DNA of 64,000 bases from Deefgea chitinilytica (GCF_016881405.1 NZ_WOFE01000001.1:372001-436000), one strand, 5' to 3'. Counted from the first letter of the stretch, positions 36,189-45,960 are shown. Notes: a model not told the origin generated them from the letters alone. Program-made: numbers and translations.

Positions 36189-36353
36189 ATGAAACAATGG
36201 CAATGTGTGGTATGTGGTTTTATCTATGACGAAGCAGCGGGCTTGCCCGATGAAGGCATTGCGCCGGGTACGGCATGGGCTGATATTCCAGAAGACTGGG
36301 CCTGTCCTGACTGTGGCGTGGCGAAAGCGGACTTTGATATGGTGCAGATTTAA
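36189..36353 (+). CDS. rubredoxin
   Basis: A 54-residue rubredoxin, [20 protein letters not shown] onwards. CVVC (Cys6, Cys9) and CPDC near the C-terminus form the single-iron Cys4 centre, with the usual aromatic residues (Tyr13, Trp30, Trp37-like positions). TTAGGAG lies upstream of the ATG. It supplies electrons to rubrerythrin and takes them from the reductase encoded next. A terminator-like hairpin between it and the reductase may lower reductase output. Confidence 0.95.
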   Translation: MKQWQCVVCGFIYDEAAGLPDEGIAPGTAWADIPEDWACPDCGVAKADFDMVQI

Positions 36354-36366
36354 CAGCGCAAAATGT

Positions 36367-36397
36367 CAAAAAAGCCGGCTTGGGTCGGCTTTTTTTA
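36367..36397 (+). terminator. terminator or attenuator after the rubredoxin gene
   Basis: AGCCG (36373-36377) pairs with CGGCT (36386-36390), extended by A-T pairs of the flanking A-run and T7. It lies between rubredoxin and rubredoxin reductase, so at least part of the transcript probably ends here. Confidence 0.8.
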
Positions 36398-36424
36398 TGG
36401 ATTGAATTAGATAGGGAAACTAGA

Positions 36425-37576
36425 ATGTCAGCGCCAGTGATTATTATCGGTAGCGGCCTTGCGGCATACAATTTGGCGCGGGAATTTCGCAAATTAGACA
36501 AAACTAGCGCATTAATGCTGGTGTCTCGTGATCATGCCGGGTTTTATTCTAAACCGATGCTGTCTAATGCTTTGTCTGCCAACAAGAGTGCTGAGCAACT
36601 CATTATGAAAACGGCTGATAAGATGGCCGAAGAACTGAATGCAACGATTCTGCCGCATACCACCGTAGTTTCAATTGATGTCGAACATCAAGAGGTGGTG
36701 CTTGGCGATGATACGATATTGCCGTATCGCGATTTGGTTTTAGCACTGGGCGCGGATCCAATTCGCTTGCCACTGAACGGTCAGGCCGCAGCAGCGGTGT
36801 TGTCCGTGAATGATTTGGACGACTTCACACAATTTAATCGTCAATTAGATGGTGCTCGGCGAGTCGCCATTTTGGGGGCGGGTTTGATTGGTTGTGAGTT
36901 TGCGAATGACTTATTAGCGCGTGATATTACACCGATTGTGATTGATCCGGCGACTTGGCCCTTGTCGCGCTTATTACCACCAGAGGCCGGGGCGTACTTG
37001 GCACAAAAATTAAGCGACGCAGGTGTTCAGTTCCACTGGGGTGTCACCGCACACAGCGTTGAAACAGTGGATGCTGGATTGCAAGTGACGCTCAGTGACC
37101 AAAGCTCGCTCGTCGTTGATTTGGTGTTATCGGCGGTAGGCTTGCGCGCACGAACTGAGCTCGCGGCGGCGGCGGGGCTGTCGGTCAATCGTGGTGTGGT
37201 GGTGAATCAATATTTACAAACAAGCCAACCCCATGTTTATGCAGTCGGCGATTGTGCCGAGGTGCTTGGTTTGAACTTGCCATTTGTCTTCCCAATTATG
37301 CAGCAGGCAAGGGCATTGGCTGCTACGCTAGCTGGTACCGAGACTAGCGTTAAATACCCTGCAATGCCGGTGATGGTCAAAACCCCTGCTTGTCCAACGG
37401 TGGTGGCACCTCCGGCGTTAGGCGCAGTCGGTGAATGGCATGTGGAGCCTAGTGAGACAGGGATGCTGGCAAAGTTTAGCGCTGCAGATGGACGTTTATT
37501 GGGCTTTGCCTTGCTGGGATCGGCGACCGCACAGCGACAAGCTTTAACGCCCGATTTACCCGTCGTATTGGCTTAA
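36425..37576 (+). CDS. FAD-dependent rubredoxin reductase (NADH:rubredoxin oxidoreductase)
   Basis: 383 residues from ATG 36425. FAD motif IIIGSGLAAYNLAREF at the N-terminus, NAD(P)H motif VAILGAGLIGCEFAND (about 145-160), second FAD motif VYAVGDCAEV (about 276), and a short C-terminal domain typical of AlkT/RubB-type rubredoxin reductases. It passes NADH electrons to rubredoxin. Its position after rubrerythrin and rubredoxin completes a peroxide-reduction chain. The preceding hairpin and its own strong terminator suggest partly separate expression. Confidence 0.88.
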   Translation: MSAPVIIIGSGLAAYNLAREFRKLDKTSALMLVSRDHAGFYSKPMLSNALSANKSAEQLIMKTADKMAEELNATILPHTTVVSIDVEHQEVVLGDDTILPYRDLVLALGADPIRLPLNGQAAAAVLSVNDLDDFTQFNRQLDGARRVAILGAGLIGCEFANDLLARDITPIVIDPATWPLSRLLPPEAGAYLAQKLSDAGVQFHWGVTAHSVETVDAGLQVTLSDQSSLVVDLVLSAVGLRARTELAAAAGLSVNRGVVVNQYLQTSQPHVYAVGDCAEVLGLNLPFVFPIMQQARALAATLAGTETSVKYPAMPVMVKTPACPTVVAPPALGAVGEWHVEPSETGMLAKFSAADGRLLGFALLGSATAQRQALTPDLPVVLA

Positions 37577-37639
37577 GCCATCGCGCGGTGGCCGGCCAAC
37601 TGTGCTCATGCAGACCGGTGATTAAGTGCAATTATCGTG

Positions 37640-37669
37640 TCGCCCCAATTAAATTGGGGCGATTTTTTT
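37640..37669 (+). terminator. Rho-independent terminator of the rubredoxin reductase gene
   Basis: CGCCCCAAT (37641-37649) pairs with ATTGGGGCG (37653-37661) around a TAA loop, followed by T7. Confidence 0.93.
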
Positions 37670-37681
37670 GCAAGGGATGAC

Positions 37682-39061
37682 TTAAGCTGGTAGCTCTGTT
37701 TTGGGGAGTACGACATGCACAATCAGGCCGTGTGGCTGGGCATCAAGTAGTTCAACTGTGCCTGCGTGGCGCTCGACAATTTCTTTGACGATAGACATCC
37801 CAAGGCCGCAGCCATTGCCGGTTTGCTCGCGGCGATAGAAGCGTTCAAACACGCGAGCTTTGTCTTCGTCAGGAATGCCTAGCCCGTTGTCTTCAACATC
37901 CACGATGTAATTGTGCGCATCTTCAGTGAGGCGCACGGTGATGCTGCCATCGCGAGGAATGTATTTAATCGCGTTTTCCACCAAGTTGATAAACATTTCG
38001 CGTAATAGCGCCGAATTGCCGTGCATCATCGCCGTTGGGACAAAGCAATCGCAGCCTAAATCAATCCGCGCCGCCAATGCGCGGGGCACTAGTTCTGCGG
38101 TGAGATCACGAATGATTTTGGCTAAATCCATTTGCACTTTTGGAATGCCGGTTTGGCTGCCGGGTTCCGAGCGAGCCAGTGTTAATAATTGATTGACTAA
38201 GTGAATGCTGCGCGTGGCACTGGTGTGCACCATATTAAGCCGTTCACGCAGTCCTTCAGGTGAGCTTTCCCGCATTGCGAGTTCAGTTTGCGATTTCAAG
38301 CCTGCCAAGGGCGTGCGTAGTTGATGCGCGGCATCGGCAATAAACCGGCGTTGGCGATTGATGCTCTCTTCAGTGCCCGATAGTAAATGATTTAGTGCAC
38401 TAGAAAGTCCCTGCAGTTCTCGTGGTGCATCTTGTAGTGAGAGTGGCGACAAATCTTGCGCCTTGCGAAGTTCCATTAACGATTGCAGTTGCGCTAGTGG
38501 GCGTAAGCCACGACCAATTCCCCACCAAACCAGTAAGCAGGTGATGATAATTAATAAGGCAAGCGGTAGGGCTGTCGAAATTAAAATTTGCTTGGCATAT
38601 CGATTGCGCTGGTCTAAGTCAAACGCAACTTGAATTAATATCGGTTCTGCGTTGGCCGTCGTGGCGCGTAGGGCTGCGATTCTAAATTGCTTCGCGTTGA
38701 GCACGGCATCAAACAGTAATGGTTCAGCCCTGGAATTGATTTCTGCTAGGTATGGGGCTGCAGTGTTTTTAAAATCAGGGCTACCGTGTAATACGTTGCC
38801 ACTTTGTTGACTAATTGCATAAAAACGATGATCCGTTTGCTGCACGACCATTGGCGCTAGGCGTTGGATGTCTGCATGATGAGTTTGGCTTAGTCTGGCT
38901 AATGACTCCGCCGTTTCGACAAGTCGCGTGTCGATTACGCGATTGGCGTAGAACAATGTCACCGTGAAAAAAAGTACTGCCCCAGCTAGGCAATAAACCA
39001 GTTGGGGCAGGAGTAACCACAGCAGCAATTGCTGCCGTAGGGAAGTCTTAGTTGTTGGCAT
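37682..39061 (-). CDS. sensor histidine kinase (QseC/TctE type)
   Basis: From ATG 39061 a 459-residue kinase: TM1 (about 12-38), a ~120-residue periplasmic domain of the 2CSK/TctE N-terminal type, TM2 (about 160-181), a HAMP-like linker, HisKA with the phospho-acceptor in DAAHQLRTPL (His246), and an HATPase with N-box LVENAIKY, DNGLGIPDEDK and GCGLGMSIVKEI. It overlaps the end of the response-regulator gene by 14 bases. The upstream TTG start (39088) is possible but lacks support. The stimulus is unknown; tctABC-type transport genes are absent here. Confidence 0.9.
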   Translation of the reverse strand: MPTTKTSLRQQLLLWLLLPQLVYCLAGAVLFFTVTLFYANRVIDTRLVETAESLARLSQTHHADIQRLAPMVVQQTDHRFYAISQQSGNVLHGSPDFKNTAAPYLAEINSRAEPLLFDAVLNAKQFRIAALRATTANAEPILIQVAFDLDQRNRYAKQILISTALPLALLIIITCLLVWWGIGRGLRPLAQLQSLMELRKAQDLSPLSLQDAPRELQGLSSALNHLLSGTEESINRQRRFIADAAHQLRTPLAGLKSQTELAMRESSPEGLRERLNMVHTSATRSIHLVNQLLTLARSEPGSQTGIPKVQMDLAKIIRDLTAELVPRALAARIDLGCDCFVPTAMMHGNSALLREMFINLVENAIKYIPRDGSITVRLTEDAHNYIVDVEDNGLGIPDEDKARVFERFYRREQTGNGCGLGMSIVKEIVERHAGTVELLDAQPHGLIVHVVLPKTELPA

Positions 39062-39746
39062 CTGCAGGAATAATTTGTTGCTTTTCAAGTAAATAACCTA
39101 GGCCACGGATGGTACGAATGACAACGCCAGCTGGGTCTAATTTTTTACGGAGGCGGTGAACATAAACCTCAATCGCATTGAGGCCGACTTCGGCGTTTTC
39201 ATTGCCCAATTCGCTGACGATTTGCTCTTTGGTCACTACACGGTCGATATTCGACATCAGAATCTCAAGGACGGTGAGCTCACGAGCTGACAAATCAAGC
39301 GGTGTATCATTGCACCACGCGCGTTGACCTGCGCGATCTAAACGCAAATTGCCGAGCTGTTGTACTGATTGCGGCAGAATTTGGCTGCGGCGCAATAGTG
39401 CACGCAAGCGAGCTTCCAGTTCAGAGAACTCGAATGGTTTGGCCAAATAGTCGTCTGCGCCGGCATCCAAACCCGCAACGCGCTCTTCCAAACCGTCTAA
39501 AGCGGTCAAAATCAAGATTGGCAGCGAGGGTTTGTGTTGGCGCACATTACGCAATACGGTCAGGCCGTCCATATTGGGTAGGCCAATGTCCAGCACGACC
39601 GCGTCGTAGTCATTGTGCAACAAAATTTGCAAAGCTAAGGCGCCATCATTGACACAGTCGCACTGGAAGTCAGCTTGTGAAAGGCTGGATTTCAGTGCAT
39701 CGGCGAGAATCAGGTCGTCTTCAGCTAAGAACAGTTTCGTGGTCAT
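39048..39746 (-). CDS. OmpR-family response regulator
   Basis: 232 residues: receiver domain with acidic pocket AEDD, phospho-acceptor Asp53 in VVLDIGLP and Lys103 in LAKPF, then a winged-helix DNA-binding domain ending IRTIRGLGYLLE. It is paired with the overlapping histidine kinase gene downstream. The style is that of QseB/TctD/PmrA regulators, and the exact regulon cannot be inferred. The ATG at 39746 has AGAGGAACT upstream. Confidence 0.92.
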   Translation of the reverse strand: MTTKLFLAEDDLILADALKSSLSQADFQCDCVNDGALALQILLHNDYDAVVLDIGLPNMDGLTVLRNVRQHKPSLPILILTALDGLEERVAGLDAGADDYLAKPFEFSELEARLRALLRRSQILPQSVQQLGNLRLDRAGQRAWCNDTPLDLSARELTVLEILMSNIDRVVTKEQIVSELGNENAEVGLNAIEVYVHRLRKKLDPAGVVIRTIRGLGYLLEKQQIIPADANN

Positions 39747-39815
39747 TGGGTAGTTCCTCTTTTGTAAGATTAAGCTTACCGCAGAGTTTAGCGTTAATTT
39801 TGTAATTTCCCAAGC

Positions 39816-40922
39816 CTAATTTACAGCGCCTAAAGCCTTTGCCTTGTCAAGTGATTGATTTAATTCACTATTATTTCTGATGTCAGCTTTACCGTTTGTC
39901 AGCCAGCCTGTCAGCTCAGTTTTTATCAGTGTTTCTAATGTCGAAATCCAGCGTGGATTGTCATTGAGGCAGGGGATGAAATTGTATTTTTTGCCACCTG
40001 CGCTGACAAAATCATGCTGTCCTTCGATAGCGATTTCTTCCAATGTTTCGAGGCAATCCGCTACAAATCCAGGGCAAAACACATCGAGTTGACCGACTTG
40101 TTTTTTACCAAGCTCAGTAATCACTTGGCTGGTATAGGGCTTGAGCCATTCTGCTTTACCAAAGCGCGATTGAAACGCGACTGTATATTGCTCAGGTTTC
40201 AGTTGTAATGCTTCAGCCAATAATCGACCCGTTTTGAGTGCATGGCAGTGGTAAGGATCGCCTTTGTTGAGTGTATAGCGCGGTACGCCGTGAAAGCTTA
40301 GTAGTAAGTGATCGCCTCGGCCATTGCTTTGCCAGTGCTGACGCACTTGCTGTTCGAGTGCTGCAATATACTCAGGGTGGTCAAAAAATGGGGCAACGGT
40401 GCGAATGGCGGGTTGAAAACGCGTTTTTTGCAGTACACGGTACACTTCGTCATTAACGCTGGCACTGGTGCTGGCGGCGTATTGGGGGTAAAGCGGCACG
40501 ATGATGATTTTTTGGCAGTTGGCCGCTTTGAGTTTGGCAATTTGTGATTCGATCGAGGGCTTACCGTAGCGCATCGCATAATCGACGACTAATTGTCCCG
40601 GAAAGGATTCCCCAAGCAAGCCCTTGACCAATTTGGCTTGTTTTTCAGTCCATACTTTGAGTGGGGAGCCTTCTTTGCTCCAGATGCTGGCATATTTTTC
40701 GGCGCTTTTCTTGGGGCGTACTGTCAAGATAATGCCATTTAGAATCAGCCACCAGATCGGCTTTGGAATCTCCACTACGCGAGGATCCGATAAAAACTGG
40801 CGTAAGTAAGGGCGTACGGCTGCGGCAGTTGGCGCTTCTGGCGTGCCCAGATTGACTAATAACACGCCAATTTTGGCAGGATTTTGGTGAGAAAAAGCTG
40901 GTTCAATAAAAAATCGGGCCAT
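39816..40922 (-). CDS. hemH: ferrochelatase
   Basis: Inserts Fe2+ into protoporphyrin IX, the last step of haem synthesis. 368 residues with GVLLVNLGTPEAP near the N-terminus, VPLYPQYAAST, the metal-binding His in LLSFHGVP and the Glu in FVADCLETLEEI. Size is normal for the proteobacterial single-domain enzyme. It is transcribed alone, 69 bases upstream of the response-regulator gene on the same strand, so some read-through is possible. Confidence 0.96.
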   Translation of the reverse strand: MARFFIEPAFSHQNPAKIGVLLVNLGTPEAPTAAAVRPYLRQFLSDPRVVEIPKPIWWLILNGIILTVRPKKSAEKYASIWSKEGSPLKVWTEKQAKLVKGLLGESFPGQLVVDYAMRYGKPSIESQIAKLKAANCQKIIIVPLYPQYAASTSASVNDEVYRVLQKTRFQPAIRTVAPFFDHPEYIAALEQQVRQHWQSNGRGDHLLLSFHGVPRYTLNKGDPYHCHALKTGRLLAEALQLKPEQYTVAFQSRFGKAEWLKPYTSQVITELGKKQVGQLDVFCPGFVADCLETLEEIAIEGQHDFVSAGGKKYNFIPCLNDNPRWISTLETLIKTELTGWLTNGKADIRNNSELNQSLDKAKALGAVN

Positions 40923-41003
40923 GATGGTGTCGGTGTTTGAGTGAGTAGGAGGGACGTGTGCCGTGTTTCAGCCTCAATCATAAATTAATTTACTGATTCT
41001 GAT

Positions 41004-42938
41004 TTAAGGAAAGCGAGCAATCGCTTGTTTTAATTGCTGTAGCGCTTCTGTATTTTGGGCGTAGCGCGCTTCTTGATAAAGCAGGGTGATCTCCATGATT
41101 GCTGTTGATTGTGCTGGACATTGTAATTGGCAGCGCAGAGCAAATTGCAAGACCGTTTCAGAGGGCGCTTTGTGTAGCTGGTATTTGCTCATTTTGGTAC
41201 AAAACCGTTGATAGAGTAAACTAGCTAGATCAACGGGTGGTGGCCGATTGCTGAGCAACAGCCATAGCGCAAAACCACCCAAGCTTAGGGCAATTCCGCC
41301 CGCTAGCCATAGAAAAAAGCGCAGAGATAAAAATTCATCAATCCCGAGTTGTTTGAGTAAATCTAGTTGGCGTTTATCGTCGTAGCCTATCACCCACTGA
41401 TTCCAGTTGTTGACGAAAACATCTAGTTTTAATCGCAATGTTTTTAACCAAAAATGATCGCTACGTAACATCATGGGTAAGCCTGCCCCCTGAAAGCTGG
41501 TGCCAAGACCGCGTTCAATTCGGGTTGGCGAGATCACAAAAGTAGGGTCGACCCGCTGCCAGCCTTGTCCCGCCAGCCAAACTTCAATCCACGCATGCGC
41601 GTCGGCTTGGCGGATGATGTAGTAATTGCTGCTGGGATTGAGTAATCCTCCTTGGTAGCCGGTGACGACTCGGGCTGGAACATTCGCTGCACGCATTAAA
41701 AATGCGAAGGAACTGGAAAAATGTTCGCAGTAGCCTTGTTTGCTGGCAAATAAAAATTCGTCAATTCGGTCGCGCTGCCGCAGGAGTGGTGGGCTCAATG
41801 TATAGCTAAATCCATTCGATTTGAGCCAATCTAATCCCGCTTGAACTCGCTCGGCGGGTGGCAAATTCAGCCAAGTTGCGGCAAGGGCACGGGTTTTAGG
41901 ATTGAGATTGGCTGGCAATTGTAGTGCGGCGGCGACGCCGATATCGCCTTGGGTTTGCCAACTCAGTGTAGATGTCGCTTGATAGCGCAGTCGTTGTGTA
42001 ATTGGTGTGCTGCGTAATAGTTGCAATTGTTGTCCGACAATGGCATCACTGGGAGTCGTCGTCGGTAAATCTAGGGCGAGCAGCCAATTTTGTTGATGTG
42101 GCTCGAGCGTGATTTGGTAGTCTACCTTGGGGCCCTGTGCAATGATGCTAGGTACTGCGCCATAGCTATTTTTGGCAGGTAGCCAGCGTTCGCCATCAAA
42201 TACATCAAACACGGGACCGCGCCAGTACAATTGATCTTGACTAGGGGTTAGGCTTTTGAATTCTGCACGAAAGGCAATACTGTCATCTTGAATGAGTTGG
42301 CTGAGACTGCCCGGGCTCATTTGTTCGCCAGAGAGGCCACTTAAGCCTATTTTTTCACTGGGCGTGGACCAAAGTGGGGCGGGTAATCTGGGGAATAAAA
42401 CAAATAAGATAAGTGCAATGGGTATTGCCTCAGCAATTAGTCGAATTGATTTCTTGCTTGATATACCCAGTGATAAATTAGGATTTTCTAGTTTGAGCGC
42501 GATACTAAAAATTGCAAAAACAGCCAATAAGGCAATCGCCGCCTGCCATGGCGCTTGTCCTTGTAGAAATCCGACGCCGGTGGTGAATAGCGCTAATAAA
42601 AACATTGAATGCGCATCGCGTAAAGTTCGTGTTTCGTAGAGTTTAATGATGCTCAGCGCGACCAAGATGGCAACGCCACCTTCGCGGCCTATCAGTGTTT
42701 CATGGGCTTTAAACACCACGCCTAGGCTAATTACGGCTAAAAAAATGCTCAGCCAAGCTGGGATTTTGCTGCGAATTAACGGTGTTAAGCTGCAAAAAAT
42801 AATCAGGCATATTGTCAGTACGGCAGCCAGCCAGATTGGCTGCATCAATAAATGGGGGAAGCAAACCAGCCCCATCAAAAGGCCGATTTGTTGCAATTCA
42901 CGTGGGTGAAGTGTACGGCCTGTTTTTTTGATGTTCAT
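41004..42938 (-). CDS. transglutaminase-like membrane protein (TgpA type)
   Basis: 644 residues from ATG 42938, which overlaps the DUF58 stop in an ATGA. The N-terminal ~190 residues hold several TM helices (DUF3488-like). A periplasmic transglutaminase-like domain has the catalytic Cys in KQGYCEHFSSSFAFLMR, His in DAHAWIEVW and Asp in RVDPT. A further TM near 540-560 and a C-terminal DUF4129-like tail follow. Members sit with MoxR ATPase and DUF58 genes in many proteobacteria; the P. aeruginosa member TgpA is important for viability. The substrate is unknown. Confidence 0.88.
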   Translation of the reverse strand: MNIKKTGRTLHPRELQQIGLLMGLVCFPHLLMQPIWLAAVLTICLIIFCSLTPLIRSKIPAWLSIFLAVISLGVVFKAHETLIGREGGVAILVALSIIKLYETRTLRDAHSMFLLALFTTGVGFLQGQAPWQAAIALLAVFAIFSIALKLENPNLSLGISSKKSIRLIAEAIPIALILFVLFPRLPAPLWSTPSEKIGLSGLSGEQMSPGSLSQLIQDDSIAFRAEFKSLTPSQDQLYWRGPVFDVFDGERWLPAKNSYGAVPSIIAQGPKVDYQITLEPHQQNWLLALDLPTTTPSDAIVGQQLQLLRSTPITQRLRYQATSTLSWQTQGDIGVAAALQLPANLNPKTRALAATWLNLPPAERVQAGLDWLKSNGFSYTLSPPLLRQRDRIDEFLFASKQGYCEHFSSSFAFLMRAANVPARVVTGYQGGLLNPSSNYYIIRQADAHAWIEVWLAGQGWQRVDPTFVISPTRIERGLGTSFQGAGLPMMLRSDHFWLKTLRLKLDVFVNNWNQWVIGYDDKRQLDLLKQLGIDEFLSLRFFLWLAGGIALSLGGFALWLLLSNRPPPVDLASLLYQRFCTKMSKYQLHKAPSETVLQFALRCQLQCPAQSTAIMEITLLYQEARYAQNTEALQQLKQAIARFP

Positions 42939-43924
42939 AGGGGCTCGCTTTGACCAAACAGCGCCAGTGCTTGCAAGCATGTTGATTGGTGCTCGCTCCC
43001 CAGTGCTGGCGCAAATTCTTTATGGCCTAATTTGAGTCCATATGGACGTTGTTCATCTTCAGCGGCAATAATCCATGCGGTTAATCTGCTTAAGCGTTGT
43101 TCGGTTTGTAGCTCGTGCATTTCATCCCAGTTGAGCCAAAGGGACTTGCCCAGAGGTGATTGATATTGGCGTATCAGTAGGTTCTCACCGTGTGCGCTGT
43201 GTTTCCAAGCAATATCGTGCCGAGCATCACCGCGTTGAAATGGACGCAAGCCATAAAAATCGTCATTTCCGATGAGATTAAATTCTTTGCCATCTTGCCC
43301 ATGCAAATGTTCAGGCAGTGGGGGGGCATCTTTTTCTGGCGCAGGGTAGATGAGCGTTTCTTGTTGAAGATTCAGATAAGTCCAGCAGCGGAAAAGACCG
43401 AGCGGTTGCGTAGAGTCAATCCGTAGGCGTGGCAGTTTGAGTCGACCACGTCGCCAGCTTGGTATGGCTATGGACACTATTTGATGATCTAAACCTGGCA
43501 CTTGAGATACAAAGGCATCTTCGCCATTACCAGTATTGATTTCAATGCCAGCTCGAAACTGTGGTTTTAGATTGTGTAGCGTGATTGGAAAATAGGCGTC
43601 TTCTCCGGCAAAAACCGCTTGGCTCGAATTCGTGCTGAATTCTAGACCCAGTAAATTAGCGTAACTGCGTAACATGACGGCGTGTGCGACACCAATCATG
43701 AGAAAGGCGAAAAAAAAGCCAAGACTGAGTTGATAATTGAGCGATCCCACCAAGAGCGTCAGAATGGTGATCAAATAAGCCAAACCATACCAAGTCGGAA
43801 AAATATACAGCCTTTGATGCCGTATACGCTGCCGCCCTTCGCTGGGCGGGTGGCGATGGTCGATAAATCGAAGCCAGATTGGATAAAGATATTGGCCGAT
43901 GAAAGACGATCTGAATGTCATCAT
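42935..43924 (-). CDS. DUF58 domain protein
   Basis: 329 residues: two adjacent hydrophobic segments near the N-terminus (about 48-90), a beta-rich middle, and the DUF58 signature FYGLRPFQRGDARHDIAWKH near 230. DUF58 proteins carry a von Willebrand-like part and work with MoxR ATPases, possibly as substrate-presenting factors. It is encoded 14 bases after the MoxR gene and overlaps the transglutaminase gene by four, so the three form one operon. Confidence 0.88.
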   Translation of the reverse strand: MMTFRSSFIGQYLYPIWLRFIDHRHPPSEGRQRIRHQRLYIFPTWYGLAYLITILTLLVGSLNYQLSLGFFFAFLMIGVAHAVMLRSYANLLGLEFSTNSSQAVFAGEDAYFPITLHNLKPQFRAGIEINTGNGEDAFVSQVPGLDHQIVSIAIPSWRRGRLKLPRLRIDSTQPLGLFRCWTYLNLQQETLIYPAPEKDAPPLPEHLHGQDGKEFNLIGNDDFYGLRPFQRGDARHDIAWKHSAHGENLLIRQYQSPLGKSLWLNWDEMHELQTEQRLSRLTAWIIAAEDEQRPYGLKLGHKEFAPALGSEHQSTCLQALALFGQSEPL

Positions 43925-43938
43925 GAAATGGAAATATC

Positions 43939-44874
43939 TTATGGGATGGCAATATGTTTAAGAATTTGCTTGGCTGAGTCAGGGTCACTGCGGCCACTCA
44001 GACGCAATATCAGTCGATGACCTGCCAAAGCTGGAAAAATTTGTTGTACATCATCGGGAATCACCATTTTTCGCCCATCAAGCCACGCATATGCTTTGCA
44101 GGCTTGGACTAAACCCAAGGCTGCGCGGGGCGATAATCCGCATGTGTACTGTTGGCTTTCCCGTGTTTCTGCCAATAATGCTTGAATGTAGTCAAGTAGC
44201 GCGGGGGCAACTTGAATGGATTGAATTGCGGTTTGAGCCGCAATCAGTTGTTCGGCGTTCAAAACGGGTTTGATTTGCGCCAATAATTCGCGCCGATCAA
44301 TACCTTGCAATAAATCTCGCTCGGCTTTGGGATCTGGGTAGCCTAGCTGCACTCGGAGTAGAAAACGGTCTAATTGAGACTCGGGTAAAGGAAAAGTACC
44401 AATTTGCTGCTGTGGATTTTGAGTGGCAATCACAAAAAAAGGATGCGGTAAGGCACTGGTTTGTCCATCAATGGTGACTTGTTGTTCAGCCATTGCTTCG
44501 AGCAGCGCCGATTGAGTTTTGGCGGTGGCGCGATTAATTTCATCCGCAAGCAAAACTTGCGTGAAAATCGGTCCCGGATGAAAGCGAAAGCGCTCTTCAC
44601 TGCGCTCGTAGACCGAAACTCCCAACAAATCCGCTGGGAGCAAGTCGCTGGTAAATTGAATTCGCGCAAATTGTAGTCCTAACACATTTGCAATCGCGTG
44701 CGCCAAAGTGGTTTTGCCAACGCCAGGTACGTCTTCAATCAGTAAGTGGCCGCGAGCGAGGATGCAGCTTAAAGCTAAACGCAAAATCGGCGCTTTGCCA
44801 AGGATGATACGGTTGAGTTGCTGTTCGGCTTCGTGCACCTGTTGCAACAGGCTGTGTTGGCCTAAATGATTCAT
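43939..44874 (-). CDS. MoxR-family AAA+ ATPase
   Basis: 311 residues from ATG 44874 (AGGGAAAG upstream). Walker A DVPGVGKTT (49-57), Walker B VLLADEINRA (Asp111, Glu112), sensor region FFVIATQNP and arginine-rich QLDRFLLRV, and a C-terminal lid with GLSPRAALGLVQACKAYA. MoxR ATPases act as chaperones that load metals or assemble complexes. As first gene of the MoxR-DUF58-transglutaminase operon it probably services the two membrane proteins. A 20-codon upstream extension is rejected as non-conserved. Confidence 0.9.
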   Translation of the reverse strand: MNHLGQHSLLQQVHEAEQQLNRIILGKAPILRLALSCILARGHLLIEDVPGVGKTTLAHAIANVLGLQFARIQFTSDLLPADLLGVSVYERSEERFRFHPGPIFTQVLLADEINRATAKTQSALLEAMAEQQVTIDGQTSALPHPFFVIATQNPQQQIGTFPLPESQLDRFLLRVQLGYPDPKAERDLLQGIDRRELLAQIKPVLNAEQLIAAQTAIQSIQVAPALLDYIQALLAETRESQQYTCGLSPRAALGLVQACKAYAWLDGRKMVIPDDVQQIFPALAGHRLILRLSGRSDPDSAKQILKHIAIP

Positions 44875-45021
44875 TCTTTCCCTCTTTTGCTGTGCGGCGT
44901 AAACTGATAGTGCGTGTTTGCGAGCGTGCTGCATCTAAATGCTTTTGACTGAGAGAGGTGCTCGCTGCATTTCAAACATACGCTTAACAATAAATATTAT
45001 TCGTGAGTAAGGGGCAAGTCT

Positions 45022-45960
45022 GTGTCAGGTTCCTGTGGTGCAACAGCATTTATTAGTCATCCGTCGTGTGTGATGCATGAAATGGGTAAGGGACATCCCG
45101 AGTGCCCTGAGCGCCTAGCTGCTATTCAGGATAGGTTGATTGCCGCAGGAGTTTGGGATTATTTGTTACATATTACCGCGCAGCCTGCTACGCGCGAACA
45201 ATTATTACGTGTTCATACCGCGCAATATTTAGATCGATTAGCAGTCGCGAGTCCTGCGCAAGGTCATGTGCATATGGAACCCGATACCGCGATGAACCCC
45301 TATACCCTCAACGCAGCTTATCACGCTGCGGGAGCGGGCATCCAAGGCGTTGATCTGGTGATGCAAGGCAAAGCACAGAATGTGTTTTGTGCTATGCGCC
45401 CGCCCGGACATCATGCCGAGCGTGAAAATGCGCTAGGTTTTTGTTTTTTAAGCAATGTCGCGATTGCTGCCAAACATGCGATGGCCGTGTATGGCTTGGA
45501 GCGTGTGGCCATTATTGATTTTGATGTGCATCACGGCAATGGTACTGAAGATTGTTTATTTGATGAACCACGCGCTTTGATGGTTAGTATTTTTCAGCAT
45601 CCGTTTTTTCCGTATTCGGGCGAGGTGCCAAAAGGGCCGAATATGTTGAATGTTTCAATGCCTAGAGCCAGCAAAGGGGCTGAATTTCGTGATGTAGTTA
45701 CGCAACAGTGGCTGCCTGCATTGCATGAATTCAAGCCGCAATTGATTTTGATTTCTGCTGGTTTTGACGCCCATTTGGAAGACGATATGGGTTCGATGGG
45801 TTTGGTCGAGGCCGATTATGCTTGGGTCACCAAGCAAATTATGACTATTGCCGAGCAATACAGTGAACGACGCATCGTTTCAATGCTGGAGGGGGGGTAC
45901 GATCTATCGGCGTTGGCGCGCAGTGTGACAGAGCACATCAAGGTGCTGTCGGATGCTTAA
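45022..45960 (+). CDS. histone deacetylase family (AcuC/HDAC-like) amidohydrolase
   Basis: 312 residues from GTG 45022 with AAGGGG upstream. The class II HDAC fold is shown by HPECPERL near the N-terminus, RPPGHHAE (tandem His), IIDFDVHHGNGT (zinc Asp and His), a later zinc Asp in AGFDAHLED, and LEGGYDLSAL. Bacterial members deacetylate acetyl-lysine, acetylpolyamines or other amides; the substrate here is undetermined. Its end overlaps the NlpC/P60 lipoprotein start by eight bases. Confidence 0.9.
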   Translation: MSGSCGATAFISHPSCVMHEMGKGHPECPERLAAIQDRLIAAGVWDYLLHITAQPATREQLLRVHTAQYLDRLAVASPAQGHVHMEPDTAMNPYTLNAAYHAAGAGIQGVDLVMQGKAQNVFCAMRPPGHHAERENALGFCFLSNVAIAAKHAMAVYGLERVAIIDFDVHHGNGTEDCLFDEPRALMVSIFQHPFFPYSGEVPKGPNMLNVSMPRASKGAEFRDVVTQQWLPALHEFKPQLILISAGFDAHLEDDMGSMGLVEADYAWVTKQIMTIAEQYSERRIVSMLEGGYDLSALARSVTEHIKVLSDA

